A stretch of 57,115 bases of DNA from Dehalococcoidia bacterium (GTDB taxonomy: Bacteria > Chloroflexota > Dehalococcoidia > Lucifugimonadales > UBA3495). The DNA lies in NCBI GenBank assembly GCA_021295965.1, contig JAGWBI010000010.1:1-57115 (forward strand), read 5' to 3'. Position 1 is the first letter of the stretch; every line of letters begins with the position of its first letter. Position numbers and translations under genes: made by a program. Below the pieces are notes generated by a model, which saw nothing but the letters and a program-made list of their open reading frames with translations, was not told the DNA's origin and ran no database searches. Shown here in pieces: positions 32,013 to 41,426 of the stretch.

Positions 32013-33989
32013 ATGGTCAATCGACGGTTATTGAGATTTCCAACGCTGGCGCTGATTGCAGCGGTTGCTGCCGCCACAGTCATCATCGGCTGCGGGGGAG
32101 CGCAAGAAGCCCCCGCGCCGGCCGCCGCTCCCGCAGCCACCGAGGCTCCCGCTGCGGCCGCACAACAGCCGGCGGCCGCCACGGAGGCGCCGGCAGCGGC
32201 TCCTGCGGCCGCAACTCAGGCCCCCCCACCGGCCACCTCGGCGCCCACCAGGCCATCCTTCGTGGGTTCGACTCCGGTTGCAGATGCTACGCCGACGCCT
32301 GAAGCGGAAGCCCGCACGGGTGAGCTCAAGACCAAGGACCTTGTTTTCTTGTTCTCGCAGCAGACCCGGCAGGGCATCATGGACTGCGATGTCACGGGGA
32401 GCGCGACCAGCCAGCACCGGCCGTCCCACGAGTTCATGCTGGACGCCGACCGTTACACAGGCGCACTGGTGCCGCAACTGACCACCGACTGGAGCGTCAG
32501 CGACGACGGACGTACCTGGAACTTCAAGCTTCGCGAGGACGTCAACTTCCACTTCGGATACGGCGAGTTCACCGCACACGACGTTGTCAATTCCCTGAAC
32601 TACTACACCAACCCGACCTGCGGCGCGTCTTACTCAGACTACTTCCGCACCAACCCGCAGGCGATACCCGAGGCCATCAGTGATCATGAGATTAACATCA
32701 CGATGGGCGCTCGCCCCGAGTTGATCTTCGACTACTGGATTTCCGGCTACCGCGGTCTTCCCATAACCAGCAAGTCCCAGTGGGACACCGGGTGTCCCAA
32801 CGGCGAAGCCGACTACGAAACCTTCGAAGTGGCCGCCCACCTGGAAGGTTTCTGTTCGGCTGGCGAGCAGACCTTGCTGGACGAGGGTCCGGCGCGCCTC
32901 GGCCCCTACCAGTTCGCGGAATTTGAGAAAGGCATTGGCTGGCTGTGGGAGCGGGCTCCCGGCGACCACTATCGGGTTGAGCCGGATTGGGACAGCATTG
33001 AAATCAAGATCATCGAAGAAGCTTCGACCCGCCTGGCCGCCATGTTGGCGCGTGAAGCGCACCTGGCTACTATCGACCGCGCGCTGGTGGGTCAAGCCCT
33101 GGACGACGGCCTGGACATCGCCGAAAGCCAGGTGGTGGCCGTGAACAGCATGATGGTGTTCGGCGGCCTCTACTACGCGACCAAAGAAGGGCCGGCGTTT
33201 GATCCATACTCCGCCGCCTCCTACGACCCCACGGTTCCTTGGGCCGCGCCCGGCGCAACCGGCAAGCTGGTTCGACAGGCCATGAACAAGGCCATCGACC
33301 GAGACGCCATCCGCGAGAACATCTTCGACGGACAAGGGGCCGAGGGTCGCGTGGCCGGGCTGATCCCAAGCGCCGAAGCTTTCGGCGGTGAATACGCCGG
33401 CTACAACCCGGATTGGGAAAACAGTTGGGAAGAACTTTACGGCTACGATCCCGATGCGGCCAGGGAGTTGCTGACCGAAGCCGGTTATCCCAACGGGTTC
33501 CACGTACCGATCATCAGCTACACGATGAGCGGTCTGCCTGAAATGAAGGACTACGTTGTGGCCATCGCCGCGATGTGGGAGAACATCGGACTTGAGACGG
33601 AGATCCGCGAGATGGAGTTCTCCGCGTGGCGGCAGGAATACCGCGGCGCTACCACCAACTGCTGCGTGTACCCCTTCCGGGGCTATGCCGAACCGCCGCA
33701 TCCGACCATCCACTTCGCGTACAGCCCGGAACGGTTCATGCGCTTCTACGTCAGCGACACGGCTTGGGAGAACACCTACAATGCGCTCAACTCCCTCAAC
33801 TTCGAGGAGCAGCTGGGCCACTGGCACGCCGTTTCAGACGAACTGTTCTACGAAGTGGCGTCCATCCCGCTGCACACGTTGTCAGTGCAGGTGGTGATTG
33901 ATCCCGAAGTAGTGGAAGAGTACGTTTACCTGGGACCATACGGTGGCCAGTTCACCGATCTGGAACACATCAAGGGCGTGCGTTACTGA
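32013..33989 (+). CDS. Peptide ABC transporter substrate-binding lipoprotein 2
   Basis: A 658-residue SBP_bac_5 lipoprotein and paralogue of the protein at 27474. The signal ends in the lipobox VIIGCGG (Cys27), followed by an extremely Ala/Pro-rich linker to about residue 85. Shared landmarks are LTTDWSVSDDGRTWNFKLRE, GEFTAHDVVNSLNYYTNPTC and LVRQAMNKAIDRDAIRENI. The ATG at 32013 has ggaggataagcg upstream. It heads a complete cassette with two permeases and two ATPases. The differing linkers and divergent binding residues suggest a related but distinct ligand. Confidence 0.93.
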   Translation: MVNRRLLRFPTLALIAAVAAATVIIGCGGAQEAPAPAAAPAATEAPAAAAQQPAAATEAPAAAPAAATQAPPPATSAPTRPSFVGSTPVADATPTPEAEARTGELKTKDLVFLFSQQTRQGIMDCDVTGSATSQHRPSHEFMLDADRYTGALVPQLTTDWSVSDDGRTWNFKLREDVNFHFGYGEFTAHDVVNSLNYYTNPTCGASYSDYFRTNPQAIPEAISDHEINITMGARPELIFDYWISGYRGLPITSKSQWDTGCPNGEADYETFEVAAHLEGFCSAGEQTLLDEGPARLGPYQFAEFEKGIGWLWERAPGDHYRVEPDWDSIEIKIIEEASTRLAAMLAREAHLATIDRALVGQALDDGLDIAESQVVAVNSMMVFGGLYYATKEGPAFDPYSAASYDPTVPWAAPGATGKLVRQAMNKAIDRDAIRENIFDGQGAEGRVAGLIPSAEAFGGEYAGYNPDWENSWEELYGYDPDAARELLTEAGYPNGFHVPIISYTMSGLPEMKDYVVAIAAMWENIGLETEIREMEFSAWRQEYRGATTNCCVYPFRGYAEPPHPTIHFAYSPERFMRFYVSDTAWENTYNALNSLNFEEQLGHWHAVSDELFYEVASIPLHTLSVQVVIDPEVVEEYVYLGPYGGQFTDLEHIKGVRY

Positions 33990-34029
33990 CGACGCCTTCC
34001 CGTGAGTTCGACCGTTCAAGCCATGGGAT

Positions 34030-34067
34030 CCTCCGGCATCGTTTCGGTTCAACAACGGTGCCGGAGG
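34030..34067 (+). terminator. Intercistronic hairpin in cassette 2
   Basis: cctccggcatcgtt (34030-34043) pairs with aacggtgccggagg (34054-34067) with a single G-T pair. It lies between the binding-protein and permease genes, the same position as 29465-29509 in cassette 1, and probably serves the same expression-ratio role. Confidence 0.65.
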
Positions 34068-34105
34068 AGACTTGACTCCCATTGTGACCTACCCGGAGAG
34101 GGCCG

Positions 34106-35026
34106 ATGCAAAGATACATCCTACGTAGGATAGCGCAGGGCATCCTGGCTATCTTCGTCATCAGCACTGTTACCTTCGCGCTGGCCCGTGTGTCCGGCGA
34201 TCCGCTCAACGTGCTGCTTCCGGAAGAAGCCTCGGAGGAGCAGATCCAGCTCACCAAAGAGGAATGGGGCCTGGACAAACCGCTCCATATACAATACCTG
34301 CTGTACCTTGGCAAACTGTTCCAGGGCGACATGGGAGAAGCTTTGGCGTGGCCGAATTCCACCGCAGTGGAACTGATAGTGGAACGTTTGCCCAACACCA
34401 TTAAACTGTCGGCTTTGGCATTGGTGGTGAGCGGAGCGATAGCCTTTCCCATCGGGGTGCTGGTAGCCATCAAGAAGGACACTCCCTTCGACTATGGCGG
34501 AAAACTGTTCGCCATCCTGGGGCAATCAGCGCCATCCTTCGCGGTGGGACTGATATTGATGTGGATATTCGCGGTCCAGTTGAACGTATTCCCAACCTCT
34601 GGGAGCGGCGGTATTGAGTACATGATCCTGCCGGCGATAGCCCTGGGTTACTACAACGTGGCGGCATTGATGCGCCTCACCAGATCGTCAATGCTTGAGG
34701 TGCTGGACACCGAGTACGTGAAACTGGCCCGCATCAAGGGTGTCGCTGAGTGGAAGGTGATCTGGAAGCATTGCTTCCGCAACGCTCTGATTGTGCCATT
34801 GACCTACTTTGGATTGATCGGGGCCGTTCTGATCACCGGGTCGGTGGTGATTGAAACCGTCTTCGCCTGGCCGGGGCTGGGAGCGTTGGTGATTGACGCG
34901 ATCCTGTTCCGCGACTACGTGGTAGTGCAGGCGGTGGTGTTGCTGTTCGCGACCGCGTTCGTGATCATCAACATCATGGTGGACGTGCTCTACGCGTACA
35001 TTGACCCGCGCATCAGGTATTCCTAA
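34106..35026 (+). CDS. Peptide ABC transporter permease 2 (DppB/OppB type)
   Basis: A 306-residue six-helix permease, paralogue of that at 29591. Landmarks are MQRYILRRIAQGILAIFVIS, LGQSAPSFAVGLILMWIFAV, the EAA loop DTEYVKLARIKGVAEWKVIW and the terminal DPRIRYS. It forms the pore with the next permease and is driven by the ATPases at 36167 and 37264. The ATG at 34106 has ggagaggg upstream. Confidence 0.95.
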   Translation: MQRYILRRIAQGILAIFVISTVTFALARVSGDPLNVLLPEEASEEQIQLTKEEWGLDKPLHIQYLLYLGKLFQGDMGEALAWPNSTAVELIVERLPNTIKLSALALVVSGAIAFPIGVLVAIKKDTPFDYGGKLFAILGQSAPSFAVGLILMWIFAVQLNVFPTSGSGGIEYMILPAIALGYYNVAALMRLTRSSMLEVLDTEYVKLARIKGVAEWKVIWKHCFRNALIVPLTYFGLIGAVLITGSVVIETVFAWPGLGALVIDAILFRDYVVVQAVVLLFATAFVIINIMVDVLYAYIDPRIRYS

Positions 35027-35080
35027 CTTCGTCGCGGGGATATAATCGCGGCAGGATCGAAACAAGGATCGAGGTACTAA

Positions 35081-36163
35081 ATGGCAGCGGTAACAACACC
35101 GGACCTCGCAGCACCGGCAACCCCACGTCCCTCCAGCCGAATCGGAGACGGCTTCAGGGCGATACGCCAGCTTCCGCTGATACCGATAGCGGTTCTCATC
35201 GTGTTGCTGGTGGTACCGGCGATGTTCGCCAACCAGTTGGCTCCCCACAGCCACCGCATCGGGACGTTGAACGACGCCAAATTACCGCCGTTCTGGGTTT
35301 CCGAGAGTTTCGAAGAACGGACGGTGGTGCAGCGTGCCGATCGCGGTCGCCTGGACGTTGAAATCGGCCTGACCAACGCGCGGCGGAAAATTGAACGGGG
35401 AGAAGCGTCTTTCCTCACCGGCGGAGAAGGCGGCGATGTCAATGTCGGTGACACGATTCGCTTTCAGGCGCAGCAAGGTGGCTCAATGAACTATCCATTG
35501 GGCACCGACAAACAGGGTCGGGACATCCTGAGCCGGATCATGCATGGCGCCCGGGTTTCGCTGTTGGTATCGGGTCTCGCCATCCTATTGGGTGGAGGAT
35601 TGGGCACTCTGCTGGGTATGCTCGCAGCGTACCGCGGCGGCAAAACAGACTCCATAATCATGCGCATCGTTGACATCAAGTTGGCATTCCCGACCATTCT
35701 GCTGGCCCTGGTGCTGGTTGCCGCAATCGGCGCGGGTTTTGCAACCGTAATCGTCGTGATCGCCGTGCTGCTGTGGGCCAGGTACGCCCGTGTCGTCCGG
35801 GGAGAAGCCCTCGCCATCAAACAGCAGGACTTCATCGACCGGGCGCGGGTTTCGGGCGCCTCCAACTCACGGATTATGATGCGCCATATTTTTCCCAATT
35901 TGGTCAATACAGTGGTAGTATTAGCCACGTTGGAGGTGGGACACGTTATAATCCTGGAATCAACCCTGAGTTTCCTGGGAGCCGGCATCCCGGCGCCCAC
36001 TCCGGCCTGGGGCGTTATGGTGGCAGATGGCAGAGACCTGATCACCACGGCATGGTGGATATTCCTGTTCCCATGCCTGGCAATTGTGCTGACCGTACTG
36101 TCCATGAACTTGCTGGGCGACTGGCTAAGAGACAAACTAGACCCCAAACTGAGGAACATTTAG
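35081..36163 (+). CDS. Peptide ABC transporter permease 2 (DppC/OppC type)
   Basis: A 360-residue DppC permease. After the first helix (LPLIPIAVLIVLLVVPAMFA) there is a long extracytoplasmic stretch containing LTGGEGGDVNVGDTIRF, then the motif PLGTDKQGRDILSRIMHGAR, the remaining five helices and the EAA loop QQDFIDRARVSGASNSRIM. It lacks the EF-hand-like DxNxNG loop of its paralogue. The stop lies 3 bp before the start of the ATPase gene, so they are translationally close. Confidence 0.95.
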   Translation: MAAVTTPDLAAPATPRPSSRIGDGFRAIRQLPLIPIAVLIVLLVVPAMFANQLAPHSHRIGTLNDAKLPPFWVSESFEERTVVQRADRGRLDVEIGLTNARRKIERGEASFLTGGEGGDVNVGDTIRFQAQQGGSMNYPLGTDKQGRDILSRIMHGARVSLLVSGLAILLGGGLGTLLGMLAAYRGGKTDSIIMRIVDIKLAFPTILLALVLVAAIGAGFATVIVVIAVLLWARYARVVRGEALAIKQQDFIDRARVSGASNSRIMMRHIFPNLVNTVVVLATLEVGHVIILESTLSFLGAGIPAPTPAWGVMVADGRDLITTAWWIFLFPCLAIVLTVLSMNLLGDWLRDKLDPKLRNI

Positions 36164-36166
36164 GCC

Positions 36167-37210
36167 ATGACAGCTGTACAGACTGCTACCGACACCATTC
36201 TTGAGGTTAGCGACCTCAAAACCTACATCTTCACCCGGGCCGCCGTGGTGAAAGCTGTTGACGGGATCTCTTTCAGCCTGAAGAAGGGCGAAACGCTGGG
36301 TATCGTAGGTGAATCCGGGTGCGGCAAGACGATGACGGCCCTGTCGCTGCTGCGCCTGGTGCCCAGACCGGCCGGCCGGATCGTGGAGGGTCAAATCGTT
36401 CTCAACGGCGAGGACATCCTGCAGAAGAGCGAAGACGAAATGCGTGACGTGCGTGGCCGTCAGATCTCCATGATCTTGCAGGACCCGCAGACCTCGCTCA
36501 ATCCGGTGTTCACCATCGGGAACCAGCTGCGTGAAGCGCTGGGCATCGCCCACCGGGAAAACAAAAGCTCAATGCTGGGTCGCGCCGTTGACGCCTTGCG
36601 CAAGGTCAACGTGGCCGCTCCCGAGCGTCGCCTGGACGACTACCCACACCAGATGTCTGGCGGCATGAAGCAGCGCGTGGTCGGCGCCATTGCCATGTCC
36701 TGCGAGCCGGGGATCATCATCGCCGACGAGCCTACCACCGCGCTGGACGTGACCATTCAATTGCAGTACCTGCGGCTTTTGAAGGAAATCCAGGCGGAAA
36801 CGGGACTGGCAATCATCTTCATCACCCACGACTTCGGCGTGGTCGCCCGGATGTGCGACCGCGTTGCGGTGATGTACGCCGGACGCATCATTGAGCAGGG
36901 CGAGGTGCGCGACATCTTCAGCCGCCCGGCGCATCCCTACACCCAGGCGTTGATCAACTCGGTGCCCAAGCTGGAGGAGCGGGTGGACCGGCTCTATTCC
37001 ATTGAAGGGCAGCCGCCGTTGCTTTCCAACCTTCCCGAAGGCTGCCGTTTCGCCCCCAGGTGCGAGTATGCGACGGACAAGTGCCTCGACAGCTATCCGT
37101 CGTCGGTCCAGATAGATGAAGGGCACTACGCGGACTGTTGGGCTCTGGGTTCGGACTGGGAGGGTACACCCATCTCCGAGTTCGTCGCTCCCACCGGCAC
37201 CAGCGGCTAA
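36167..37210 (+). CDS. Peptide ABC transporter ATPase (DppD/OppD type)
   Basis: A 347-residue ABC ATPase. Walker A is GESGCGKT, the signature is MSGGMKQR, Walker B is [12 protein letters not shown] and the H-loop is IFITHDFG. The C-terminal oligopeptide-transport extension contains [15 protein letters not shown] and HYADC, a four-Cys arrangement that binds an iron-sulfur cluster in some DppD proteins. It powers the permease pair directly upstream and, because cassette 1 has no ATPase genes, perhaps that pair too. ATG 36167 follows the permease stop by 3 bp. Confidence 0.96.
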   Translation: MTAVQTATDTILEVSDLKTYIFTRAAVVKAVDGISFSLKKGETLGIVGESGCGKTMTALSLLRLVPRPAGRIVEGQIVLNGEDILQKSEDEMRDVRGRQISMILQDPQTSLNPVFTIGNQLREALGIAHRENKSSMLGRAVDALRKVNVAAPERRLDDYPHQMSGGMKQRVVGAIAMSCEPGIIIADEPTTALDVTIQLQYLRLLKEIQAETGLAIIFITHDFGVVARMCDRVAVMYAGRIIEQGEVRDIFSRPAHPYTQALINSVPKLEERVDRLYSIEGQPPLLSNLPEGCRFAPRCEYATDKCLDSYPSSVQIDEGHYADCWALGSDWEGTPISEFVAPTGTSG

Positions 37211-37263
37211 GGGCGCTCCAGCTACTTCAACTTTGAGACCAGATAGAGGAGGTCGCGTCGATC

Positions 37264-38244
37264 ATGGCAGTCGCCACCAACGATACGCTGCTCGAGGTCA
37301 CCGGGCTCAAGAAATATTTTCCGGTCACCAAGGGCCTCATAATGATGAAGACCATCGGCTACGTGCAGGCGGTGGACGGTATCTCTTTCACCATCAAACA
37401 GGGCGAAACCCTGGGCCTGGTGGGGGAATCGGGCTGCGGAAAAACGACGACCAGCAAGCTTCTGCTGCGCCTGGAACGCCCGACTGAGGGTGAGATCCTG
37501 CTTGAAGGCGAGGACATCAACACCTTCCGCGGCGCCCAACTCCAGGAGTACCGGACCACAGTCCAGGCCGTCTTCCAGGATCCGTGGTCCTCGCTCAGCC
37601 CGCGCATGAGGGTCAGGGATATCGTTTCGGAGCCTTTGGTGGTGAACCGAAACGTGACCACGCAGGAGAAAAATGAACGCGTGGCGGAAGTGCTGGCCCA
37701 AGTGGGACTGCACTCCCAACAGGCGAACAACTATCCCCACGAGTTCAGCGGCGGACAGCGCCAGCGTATCGCCGTAGCGTCGGCCCTGGTGTCATATCCC
37801 AAGCTGATCGTGCTGGACGAGCCGGTTTCGGCCCTGGACGTGTCCATTCGCGCCCAGGTGATGAACCTGCTGAAGGACCTGCAGGAGCAGTACAACGTCA
37901 GCTACCTGCTGATCGCGCACAACCTGGCGACGGTCCGCTACATGGCCCACCAGACGGCGGTGATGTACCTCGGACAGATCGTGGAGTTCGCGGAAACCGA
38001 AGAGCTATACAGCAACGCCCTGCATCCTTACACCAAGGCGCTGTTCTCGGCGGCGTTGCCGTCCCACCCGGACCTGATCCGGGAGGACATCGTGCTGCAG
38101 GGCGAGGTGCCGTCGCCCATCAATCCGCCCACCGGATGCCGCTTCCACCCGCGCTGCCCCTTCGCCATGCCCCAGTGTTCGGAAGAGGCGCCCGTGGACA
38201 AAGAGGTTTCGCCGGGGCACAGAGTGGCCTGCCACCTCTACTGA
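37264..38244 (+). CDS. Peptide ABC transporter ATPase (DppF/OppF type)
   Basis: A 326-residue second ATPase. Walker [16 protein letters not shown], signature FSGGQRQR, Walker [15 protein letters not shown] and the H-loop [10 protein letters not shown] are all intact. The C-terminal [15 protein letters not shown]...ACHLY has the same four-Cys pattern as its partner. The ATG at 37264 has agaggagg upstream. It is the last gene of cassette 2, followed by a strong hairpin (38356-38389). Confidence 0.96.
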   Translation: MAVATNDTLLEVTGLKKYFPVTKGLIMMKTIGYVQAVDGISFTIKQGETLGLVGESGCGKTTTSKLLLRLERPTEGEILLEGEDINTFRGAQLQEYRTTVQAVFQDPWSSLSPRMRVRDIVSEPLVVNRNVTTQEKNERVAEVLAQVGLHSQQANNYPHEFSGGQRQRIAVASALVSYPKLIVLDEPVSALDVSIRAQVMNLLKDLQEQYNVSYLLIAHNLATVRYMAHQTAVMYLGQIVEFAETEELYSNALHPYTKALFSAALPSHPDLIREDIVLQGEVPSPINPPTGCRFHPRCPFAMPQCSEEAPVDKEVSPGHRVACHLY

Positions 38245-38355
38245 CGGAGGCTGCCCCGTACTCACCCGCACAACGTATCCAGGTTTTATGGAGCGGCGTC
38301 GCGGTTCAGCGATGTCGCTCCCGGTTTTTCAGCCGGACAGATGGGAGAACGGAAA

Positions 38356-38389
38356 CAGCCCGGCGCGTCTCGGCAGACGCGCCGGGCTG
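38356..38389. terminator. Bidirectional hairpin terminator between oppF-type and hydrolase genes
   Basis: cagcccggcgcgtct (38356-38370) pairs perfectly over 15 bp with agacgcgccgggctg (38375-38389), with a 4-nt loop cggc. It lies between two convergent genes (ends 38244 and 38413). A short T-run follows on the minus strand (gtttcc) and ttgg on the plus strand. Confidence 0.75.
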
Positions 38390-38412
38390 TTGGCTTTCCC
38401 GAGAGGCGAGTT

Positions 38413-39171
38413 TCAGCGGGCCGCGGTGGCCGGCACATGCGCCTTGAGGAAGTCGCGCACCTGGTTAATGGTCTGGGCTTTGATGTCCGGATCCTCCTTC
38501 CAGGGATACACGGTCGCCTGGGCATTGGGCGCGATCTCAGCCAATTCCATGGCAGCCTCGAGGGAATGAGAAGGCGTGTCGTCGGGCATGACCAGCAACG
38601 GGGTTTGGCACGAGCGAGCGAAGTCCCGGGACACGCTGTACACAAAGTCCGGCTGGATTCGGTAGAGGTTGTGGAGGTACTGCTCTATGACCTCCATGGT
38701 TAGATCCGTGCGGGCGGCAATCAACTCGGGACCCCAGACGTCGCGGCCGGAATCGTACATGGCGTCCGGGGTTGCCCGGGCGTGTCCAACCGGCTGACAC
38801 AGCACGGCAGCAACAACTCGATCCGGCGCGCGGTTAACGAGCGTCATGGCGAAAGGCCCGCCGATGCAGAAGCCGATGAAACCGAACTTGTCAATTCCCA
38901 GGTGATCCATCAAACCCAGCTGGTCATCGGCGAAAGCGCCCCAGGGGTCTTCCACCTGAACCGGGCCGGTGGACTGCCCGCCGATGGCGTTGCGCTGGTC
39001 CATGGTGATGCAGCGGAAGTCGTCCTTGAACTCCTCCATGACGTTGATGACCTGTCTGGGCCAACCACTCATTATGGAGCTCAGTCCTCCACCCGGAGTT
39101 GCCAGCAACGGAAACCCTGACCCGACATCTTGGTAGTGAATGGTAACGTCGCCTCTGGTATAGAACGGCAT
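38413..39171 (-). CDS. Alpha/beta hydrolase with a Cys-type nucleophile elbow
   Basis: A 252-residue alpha/beta hydrolase. The nucleophile elbow reads FIGFCIGGPFAM, so a Cys stands where most family members have Ser, as in dienelactone hydrolases (G-x-C-x-G-G). The oxyanion region is LLATPGGGLSSIM and an acid candidate is in LLVMPDDTPSH. I do not see a clear C-terminal catalytic His in the usual position. The ATG at 39171 begins MPFYTRGDVTIHYQDVGSG, the standard first strand. The substrate is unknown. It is divergent from the copper amine oxidase gene and convergent with the peptide transporter. Confidence 0.82.
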   Translation of the reverse strand: MPFYTRGDVTIHYQDVGSGFPLLATPGGGLSSIMSGWPRQVINVMEEFKDDFRCITMDQRNAIGGQSTGPVQVEDPWGAFADDQLGLMDHLGIDKFGFIGFCIGGPFAMTLVNRAPDRVVAAVLCQPVGHARATPDAMYDSGRDVWGPELIAARTDLTMEVIEQYLHNLYRIQPDFVYSVSRDFARSCQTPLLVMPDDTPSHSLEAAMELAEIAPNAQATVYPWKEDPDIKAQTINQVRDFLKAHVPATAAR

Positions 39172-39431
39172 GGTTGTTTCTCCTTTCTCAGTTTCAGAGC
39201 GGGATCTCCCGGCAATTGTAAGTTGGGGAATTGGGTTGTCAAGGAGGGAAACGACCATCGTGCAGTGTTAACCATCACTGGAACGCTGCCCCGACGCTGC
39301 TTTGGGGCCCACGTTTGCCAGGCGAAACGCCGCCGGCGCGTCGGGTTGACCCTGATGGGGCGCGCTGTTACCGTCCGAATTACGTGGATCCATCACAAGC
39401 CCATCGCTCACTTTGCCCAGAGGAGACCGCA

Positions 39432-41378
39432 ATGGCCACTTCCACAAAGCCCACGGCAACAGACTCGACGCTCGCTGTGATATCCCATCCCCTGGACCCA
39501 CTCACCGCCGAGGAGATAGCCGAAGCGTCGTCCATCCTGAAGGCTCAACGGCAATTGGGATCGCGGGTGCGATTTGAGACCGTCGTACTCAAGGAGCCGG
39601 CCAAGGTCGATGTGGTGGATTTTTCGCAGGGCGCACCGATTCGCCGTGAGGCTTTCGTCGTAGTGTTGGACAACGACGACGGAGCAACCTACGAGGCGTT
39701 GGTTTCGCTGGATGAAAAACGGGTTGTTTCGTGGCAGCACGTTCCCGGAGTGCAACCCCGGGTGATGTTCGACGAGTTCCTGGAGTGCGAGGCGGCGGTA
39801 CGGGCCGATCCCAGGTTTCAGGCTGCCATCAAAAAGCGGGGCATTTCCGACCCCAGTCTGGTGATGGTGGACCCGTGGTCGGCCGGCAACTACGGGTATG
39901 AGGACGAAGCAGGACGTCGGTTGGTGTTGTGCCGCAACTTCGCCCGGTCCAGCCCAACGGACAACGGTTATGCTCGCCCCATTGAGGGCGTCACGGCGGT
40001 GGTTGACCTCAATAGCATGGAGGTGGTGCGGGTTGATGACTACGGTTTCGTGCCGCTGCCGCCTGAGGCCGGCAACTATTCAGCCGAATTTGTCAGCCAG
40101 TTTCGCCAGGACCTGAAGCCGCTGGAAATAACGCAGCCGGACGGACCGAGCTTCCAAGTGGACGGCTGGAGCGTTGCCTGGCAGAAGTGGCGGCTGCGCA
40201 TCGGCTTCACTCCCCGCGAGGGGCTGGTGATACATACCGTTGGCTACGAAGACAAGGGGCGCGTCCGGCCGATCCTGTATCGAGCGGCGTTGTCGGACAT
40301 GGTGGTGCCCTACGGCGACCCCAGCAAGGACCACTACCGCAAGAATGCCTTTGACGCCGGCGAATATGGCATTGGCTCCCTGACCAACTCGTTAACCCTG
40401 GGGTGTGATTGCCTGGGAGAGATTTACTACTTCGATGCCGTGTTGAACAATGGCAAGGGCGAACCTTTCGTGATACCCAACGCCGTATGCATGCACGAAG
40501 AGGACTACGGGATACTGTGGAAACACACCGACTGGAGGATCGGGCAAACCGAGGTGCGCCGGTCCCGCCGACTGGTGGTGTCCAGTGTCGCCACCGTGGG
40601 CAACTATGAGTATGGTTTTTTCTGGTATTTCTACCAGGACGGGACCATACAGATGGAAGTCAAGCTGACCGGCATTATCAACACGGCGGCGGTTCCGGAA
40701 GGCGAAACGCCCAAGTATGGGACGTTGGTGGCTCCGCAGCTTAACGCCCACATCCACCAGCACTTCTTCAATTTCCGGCTGGATATGAGCGTGGACGGTG
40801 GGAACAACACGGTTTTCGAAGTGAACACCGTTGCCGAACCTCCCGGACCGGACAACCCCCACGGCAACGCCTTCTACGCGGAGAAAACGCCGCTCCGGTC
40901 GGAATGGGAAGCCCAGCGGGTGATCGATCCCATGAAAGGGCGGTACTGGCTGGTTTCCAACACGTCAGCCATGAATACGTTGGGGCAACCGGTCTCGTAC
41001 AAGCTCATGCCGGGGGAGAACATACTTCCCTTCGCGCATCCCGACGCCAGCATCATCAAACGAGCCGGCTTTATGACCAAGCACCTGTGGGTCACGCCCT
41101 ACGACCGGAACGAAATTTCCGCCACGGGGCCGTATCCCAACCAGCATGCGGGTGGCGCCGGCCTGCCTGAATACACTAAGAATGATCGTAACGTAGAGAA
41201 TACTGACGTGGTGCTCTGGTACACCCTGGGCTACCACCACGTGCCCCGTCCGGAGGACTGGCCCATATCGCCGGTTGGCTACTGCGGTTTCACCCTGAAA
41301 CCGGTCGGATTTTTCGACACTAACCCCGTGCTGGACGTGCCACCCAGCGAACATCATGGCGGGGCCTGCCATCACTAG
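39432..41378 (+). CDS. Copper-containing primary amine oxidase
   Basis: A 648-residue copper/topaquinone amine oxidase that oxidises primary amines to aldehydes, giving ammonia and hydrogen peroxide. The TPQ precursor tyrosine is in SSVATVGNYEYGFFW (N-Y-E-Y consensus), two copper ligands are in NAHIHQHFF (H-x-H), a third is expected near HHVPRPEDWP, and the catalytic base Asp is in YYFDAVLN. N2/N3-type domains precede. No signal peptide is evident at the ATG 39432 (gaggagac upstream), so it is probably cytoplasmic, as is common for bacterial histamine/phenethylamine oxidases. A P450 gene follows at 48 bp on the same strand. Confidence 0.95.
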   Translation: MATSTKPTATDSTLAVISHPLDPLTAEEIAEASSILKAQRQLGSRVRFETVVLKEPAKVDVVDFSQGAPIRREAFVVVLDNDDGATYEALVSLDEKRVVSWQHVPGVQPRVMFDEFLECEAAVRADPRFQAAIKKRGISDPSLVMVDPWSAGNYGYEDEAGRRLVLCRNFARSSPTDNGYARPIEGVTAVVDLNSMEVVRVDDYGFVPLPPEAGNYSAEFVSQFRQDLKPLEITQPDGPSFQVDGWSVAWQKWRLRIGFTPREGLVIHTVGYEDKGRVRPILYRAALSDMVVPYGDPSKDHYRKNAFDAGEYGIGSLTNSLTLGCDCLGEIYYFDAVLNNGKGEPFVIPNAVCMHEEDYGILWKHTDWRIGQTEVRRSRRLVVSSVATVGNYEYGFFWYFYQDGTIQMEVKLTGIINTAAVPEGETPKYGTLVAPQLNAHIHQHFFNFRLDMSVDGGNNTVFEVNTVAEPPGPDNPHGNAFYAEKTPLRSEWEAQRVIDPMKGRYWLVSNTSAMNTLGQPVSYKLMPGENILPFAHPDASIIKRAGFMTKHLWVTPYDRNEISATGPYPNQHAGGAGLPEYTKNDRNVENTDVVLWYTLGYHHVPRPEDWPISPVGYCGFTLKPVGFFDTNPVLDVPPSEHHGGACHH

Positions 41379-41426
41379 CGCCCGGGAGCGCACGGGGAGA
41401 ATCGCGCATTGCGGAATGAGGCAATC

